Assembly: GCA_017649745.1 (NCBI GenBank)
Contig: JAGCGE010000394.1
Span: 1 to 7,517, forward strand
Direction of reading: 5' to 3'
From: Clostridiales bacterium
Lineage (GTDB): Bacteria; Bacillota_A; Clostridia; Saccharofermentanales; Saccharofermentanaceae
DNA length: 7,517 nucleotides
Position numbers and translations under genes: made by a program
Shown: piece by piece, positions 5,112-7,517 of the stretch
How positions within the stretch are numbered: position 1 is the first letter of the stretch
Layout: each line of letters opens with the position of its first letter
Notes under the pieces: generated by a model
Databases searched by the model: none
Told to the model about the DNA's origin: nothing
Seen by the model: only the letters and a program-made list of their open reading frames with translations

Positions 5112-5915
5112 TTGATTTACAAAGAGACAGAAGCAAAAGGAAGTAAGAACCTGTCATATATAAGGTTTAATGAATGGAAGGATGACGTCATTTTATTTTT
5201 CCATGGCTTTACAGGTTCAAAAGCATACTTTCCTGACATAACGAATGATGAATTATGTGTTATATCTTTTGACAGGCCCGGTGTAGGCGAGTCGTCTGTT
5301 GAAGCATACTATTCAATGGAAAACTTCCTTCAGGATGTTTGTGATGTGTTGAAAAAGCATGGGGTCACATCGGTAAAACTGATCGGACACAGCGCCGGGG
5401 GCTATTATGCTCAGGTTTTTGCAGGCATGTTTCCGGAGATAACCAAGTCTGTCACATTAGTCAGTAGTATGGTTCCTCTTAATTGTGATGCAACAAAAAA
5501 GATCGTTAAAGGACAATGGAGATTCATTACCTTATTATCGTTGAAGTTCAAGGGATTCTCGAAATTCTACTTCAAGAAAATGGCACAGGGAATAAACGGC
5601 AACTATGATAAACAACTGGCTTCCAATATGAAAACTCTGCCTGAGATCGAGAGAAAGTTTATGGAAGACCACCCTGAAATGATCAGAGATGCTGTTATAA
5701 ACGCTGTGGCTAATGATGGACTTGGTGTGTGCTATGATGCTTACGCTTTATGCCAAAAGCGAGAAAAGATTACGATCTCACCCGATATTCCCGTCTATGT
5801 CTGGTACGGAACGGAGGATACTACGGTTCCAATAACATTTATAGAGTATTTTAAGACAACATATCCGATCAAACAAACTCATTTGATTGATAAAGTAGGA
5901 CATATGTTTTTCTGA
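5112..5915 (+). CDS. Alpha/beta hydrolase, probably truncated by a frameshift at the C-terminus
   Basis: The protein has 267 residues and starts at TTG (5112), chosen because AGGAG (5101-5105) sits six bases upstream at ideal spacing. The alpha/beta hydrolase fold is clear: oxyanion-hole motif HGFTGS (31-36), DRPGVGES (54-61), nucleophile elbow GHSAGG (92-97, Ser94), acid Asp236 in YGTEDTTVP, and catalytic His264 in VGHMFF. The triad is complete. It is a cytoplasmic esterase, lipase or similar hydrolase of unknown substrate, with no signal peptide. The frame stops just after the His, at a TGA following a five-T run (5907-5911). One added T would continue it as LTNWEEIIKEIVG and stop at 5953, a typical C-terminal helix for the family. 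So there is a one-base deletion, a sequencing error or a mildly truncated protein. Its promoter block is shared with the downstream membrane operon. Confidence 0.92.
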   Translation: MIYKETEAKGSKNLSYIRFNEWKDDVILFFHGFTGSKAYFPDITNDELCVISFDRPGVGESSVEAYYSMENFLQDVCDVLKKHGVTSVKLIGHSAGGYYAQVFAGMFPEITKSVTLVSSMVPLNCDATKKIVKGQWRFITLLSLKFKGFSKFYFKKMAQGINGNYDKQLASNMKTLPEIERKFMEDHPEMIRDAVINAVANDGLGVCYDAYALCQKREKITISPDIPVYVWYGTEDTTVPITFIEYFKTTYPIKQTHLIDKVGHMFF

Positions 5916-5953
5916 CTAACTGGGAAGAAATCATCAAGGAGATAGTGGGATAA

Positions 5954-6037
5954 ATAAACAGTAAAACGTACGTAGCAGATTCATTTATTGATTTTATGAG
6001 GAAAGAATTGGAAGTATCGGATTTCTTTATTAAGTAA
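5954..6037 (+). pseudogene. Possible short C-terminal fragment (LysR-tail-like)
   Basis: Directly after the TAA that would end the frame-corrected hydrolase, the same frame stays open for 27 codons to TAA at 6035-6037. It reads like a protein tail (SKTYVADSFIDFMRKELE, then VSDFFIK). The FIDF.RKEL pattern vaguely resembles the last helix of LysR-type regulators. There is no ribosome site. It is more likely debris than a gene, and a chance frame is possible. Confidence 0.15.
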
Positions 6038-6053
6038 TCTCAGGAATTAAGCT

Positions 6054-6077
6054 ACTTTACTCGGTTGATATAATGAT
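6054..6077 (+). promoter_or_regulatory. Extended -10 promoter of the membrane-protein operon (shared block, copy 2)
   Basis: TGATATAAT (6066-6074) is preceded by ACTTTAC-T-CGG-T. It matches the block before the hydrolase at 21 of 24 positions with identical internal spacing. Transcription would begin near 6081, giving a very short leader of about 15 bases before ATG 6096. Confidence 0.65.
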
Positions 6078-6095
6078 TTATGAAGTGGTACAGGG

Positions 6096-6590
6096 ATGTT
6101 AAAGTTTATAAGACTGTTTAAGCATTATTATTTTGGAATTTCCTTTGCCGGTATAGCCGCTTTTGTAATCCAGGAACTTCCATACATTGTAATGCCGCTG
6201 ATCAATCCGTCATCAAATCCGATTATGAATATGCAAAACGGGATCAAATGGCTTGAGATTGCTCAGGGCGTGTTTGGCGTTCTGTCCATGGTCCTTCTTA
6301 TGGTGATAGTAAGAGATGATGTCAAAGCGTTTTCGATAGCTTCGCAAAAGGAAAAACTGTTCTTCTTTTTATCCTTGGCAATGATATTGATCAACTTTAC
6401 CGGATGGGCATTTTACTATATGGGATATCAATCCGGATGGTTGATCGTACTGACACAATTCGCCGTTGTCCCTTTGTATTATCTGTTTTATGGCTTTTGG
6501 AAGAAAAACTATTTACTGGTTTTTTCTTCTGTTCCGTTCTTTGTAATTCATACGATAAACGGATATATTCATTTTATGATGGTACGGTAA
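6096..6590 (+). CDS. Unrecognised integral membrane protein, about five helices
   Basis: The protein has 164 residues with no soluble domain. Likely membrane segments are at about 12-34, 53-72, 86-109, 113-133 and 138-160, with positive residues near the N-terminus (FIRLFKH) and in the 73-88 loop. The start at 6096 is the only one possible, since a TGA lies in frame at 6081. The ribosome site is poor: AGGG abuts the ATG, and AAGTGG (6083-6088) seven bases away is the better candidate. No catalytic motif or family signature was found. It is 31 bases upstream of a rhomboid protease and most likely forms an operon with it, so it could be a partner or substrate, but that is conjecture. Confidence 0.85.
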   Translation: MLKFIRLFKHYYFGISFAGIAAFVIQELPYIVMPLINPSSNPIMNMQNGIKWLEIAQGVFGVLSMVLLMVIVRDDVKAFSIASQKEKLFFFLSLAMILINFTGWAFYYMGYQSGWLIVLTQFAVVPLYYLFYGFWKKNYLLVFSSVPFFVIHTINGYIHFMMVR

Positions 6591-6621
6591 ATTATCAGTT
6601 TGATATGACAAGAGGTGCCAA

Positions 6622-7314
6622 ATGAAGATCAGGCAAGTTTATTTCAGTAAAGGATCGTGTATCGTTTCTATAATGATCGCAGTGCTCTGTATTGCTATAA
6701 CAGTCATTGCGCAATTGGTACCGTCCACATATACATCTTTTGCATTCACATATCCGATCAAGTACCCCTGGCAAGTAATTACATATTTGTTTTTACACGG
6801 ATATACAGAGGAAATACTTCCTCCGGATTTTCCGTATGCTGCGATGCAGATTACAGTCGGTCATTTGATCTACAATTTATTATTGGTGATCCCGTTTGGA
6901 ATCCTGGTTGAAAAAGTCATCGGCAGAACAAGGTTCCTGCTGTTATCAATATCGGCATGGCTCGTTCATATGCTCTTTACGCTTATCCTGTTTATGGTTA
7001 TAACGCCAAAAGGGGAAACGAATCTGGCAGCAGGTGCTTCGGGACTTGCATTCTCCTATATGCCGATAGGAATGTTTATCTTATCCTTACTTGGAAAGAA
7101 ATATGGATTTAGGCAATTGTTTAAACAGGTCTCTTTTTACTTATTATTCCCGATTGCGATAATGACCTTGATGATCGCGGTGAGTCCGAACATAAAAGGG
7201 GTTACCGGAATCTGGTCAATGATAATGCATATATTAGGTATATTAGTAGGGATCATCTTTTCGGTTATAAATCGTAAGAGGATCAACGATTTTCTTCAAG
7301 GAATTGACGGCTGA
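6622..7314 (+). CDS. Rhomboid-family intramembrane serine protease
   Basis: The protein has 230 residues. ATG 6622 is preceded by AGAGG (6611-6615) at six-base spacing. It has six predicted membrane segments (about 12-33, 76-96, 105-127, 134-157, 169-189, 195-216) and the standard rhomboid landmarks. PWQVITYLFLHG (49-60) matches the L1 region. H81-x3-N85 (VGHLIYN) matches GlpG His150/Asn154. GASG (138-141) contains the nucleophile Ser140. His203 sits in HILGILVG with the H-x2-G-x3-G spacing of the last helix. The catalytic Ser-His dyad is therefore intact. Rhomboids cut transmembrane helices within the membrane; the substrate here is unknown. An unusual point is an insert in L1 (about 61-76, including EEILPPDFPY) longer than in minimal rhomboids. 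It is cotranscribed with the membrane protein upstream. Confidence 0.9.
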   Translation: MKIRQVYFSKGSCIVSIMIAVLCIAITVIAQLVPSTYTSFAFTYPIKYPWQVITYLFLHGYTEEILPPDFPYAAMQITVGHLIYNLLLVIPFGILVEKVIGRTRFLLLSISAWLVHMLFTLILFMVITPKGETNLAAGASGLAFSYMPIGMFILSLLGKKYGFRQLFKQVSFYLLFPIAIMTLMIAVSPNIKGVTGIWSMIMHILGILVGIIFSVINRKRINDFLQGIDG

Positions 7315-7331
7315 TCATAGCAAGTTATATA
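7304..7331 (+). promoter_or_regulatory. Possible promoter of the acetyltransferase gene
   Basis: TTGACG (7304-7309) and TATATA (7326-7331) are separated by 16 bases; the -35 lies inside the last codons of the rhomboid gene. Predicted start near 7338, with a leader of about 60 bases before ATG 7398. No terminator was seen between the two genes, so read-through from the rhomboid operon is also possible. Confidence 0.35.
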
Positions 7332-7397
7332 GACAGAACAAACGACAAAGTAAGATTGATTGAATATGAACAATACCAAATGGAATGAGAAGAAAAA

Positions 7398-7517
7398 ATG
7401 AGAGTGATAATAGAAACAGAAAGATTAATTATTAGAACTCTTAGACCTGGTGATGAACATGCGGTATTTGCTTGGGCAGGTGATCCGGATGTTGCAAAAT
7501 ATATGATATATCCACAG
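7398..7517 (+). CDS. GNAT-family N-acetyltransferase, N-terminal part (runs off the right edge)
   Basis: Forty codons are visible with no stop. The opening, ETERLIIRTLRPGDEHAVF followed by AWAGDPDVAKYM, is the characteristic N-terminus (beta-1 and alpha-1) of RimJ/RimL-type GNAT acetyltransferases (Acetyltransf_3). These transfer the acetyl group of acetyl-CoA to an amine, such as a ribosomal protein N-terminus or a small molecule. The acetyl-CoA binding motif would lie beyond the window, so the substrate cannot be guessed. The ATG at 7398 has a purine-rich GAGAAG (7387-7392) five bases upstream. A short in-frame peptide frame (ATG 7366) ends in a TGA overlapping this start, probably by chance. 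Confidence 0.85.
   Translation, partial: MRVIIETERLIIRTLRPGDEHAVFAWAGDPDVAKYMIYPQ

Noticed and set aside
6404..6911. Plus-strand frames at 6404-6625 and 6657-6911
   Set aside because: They are out-of-frame shadows of the two membrane protein genes.
1..7517. tRNA, rRNA, CRISPR arrays or insertion-sequence transposases
   Set aside because: Looked for on both strands; no cloverleaf, regular spaced repeat array or transposase sequence was seen.

Overview
The window is AT-rich DNA with short intergenic gaps, AGGAG-type ribosome binding sites and sigma-A-like promoters. Codon use and protein style suggest a low-GC anaerobic Firmicute of the Clostridia, probably Lachnospiraceae-like; this is inference, because no marker gene is present.

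Left part (1 to about 4440) looks like an accessory or defence island. It opens with the 3' end of an ATP-binding GHKL/winged-helix protein of the AlbA_2/RecG-like regulator type (2-700). A tiny ORF with a good ribosome site follows (736-828), then its own promoter and a large 848-residue AAA_13-type (RloC/PrrC-like) ATPase (891-3437). That protein has a complete ABC-type ATPase split around coiled coil, a CPLC zinc-hook-like motif, and a C-terminal helical domain with an R-x3-E...H arrangement reminiscent of anticodon nucleases. A second tiny ORF follows (3506-3613). Convergent to it, on the minus strand, lies a HigB/HigA toxin-antitoxin pair (toxin 4375-4037, antitoxin 3930-3619) driven by a strong promoter that overlaps an inverted repeat.

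Middle part (4376-5111) has no convincing gene. It holds two long inverted repeats, iterated TGAGTTCA words, an orphan rho-independent terminator (4890-4922), GTGGC-type direct repeats, and short open stretches that may be gene debris. I read it as a scar or end region of an integrated element; no integrase remains in the window.

Right part (5025-7517) looks more chromosomal. A TTG-initiated alpha/beta hydrolase (5112-5915) appears to have lost its last residues to a one-base frameshift in a T run. A two-gene membrane operon follows: an unrecognised five-helix protein (6096-6590) and a rhomboid-family intramembrane serine protease with intact Ser/His residues (6622-7314). The window ends in a GNAT acetyltransferase (7398 onward). 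The hydrolase and the membrane operon share a nearly identical 24-base promoter block (21 of 24 bases) with an extended -10 and no recognisable -35, so they are probably controlled together.

The most interesting items are the candidate nuclease-ATPase of the defence island, the duplicated promoter block, and the hydrolase frameshift.
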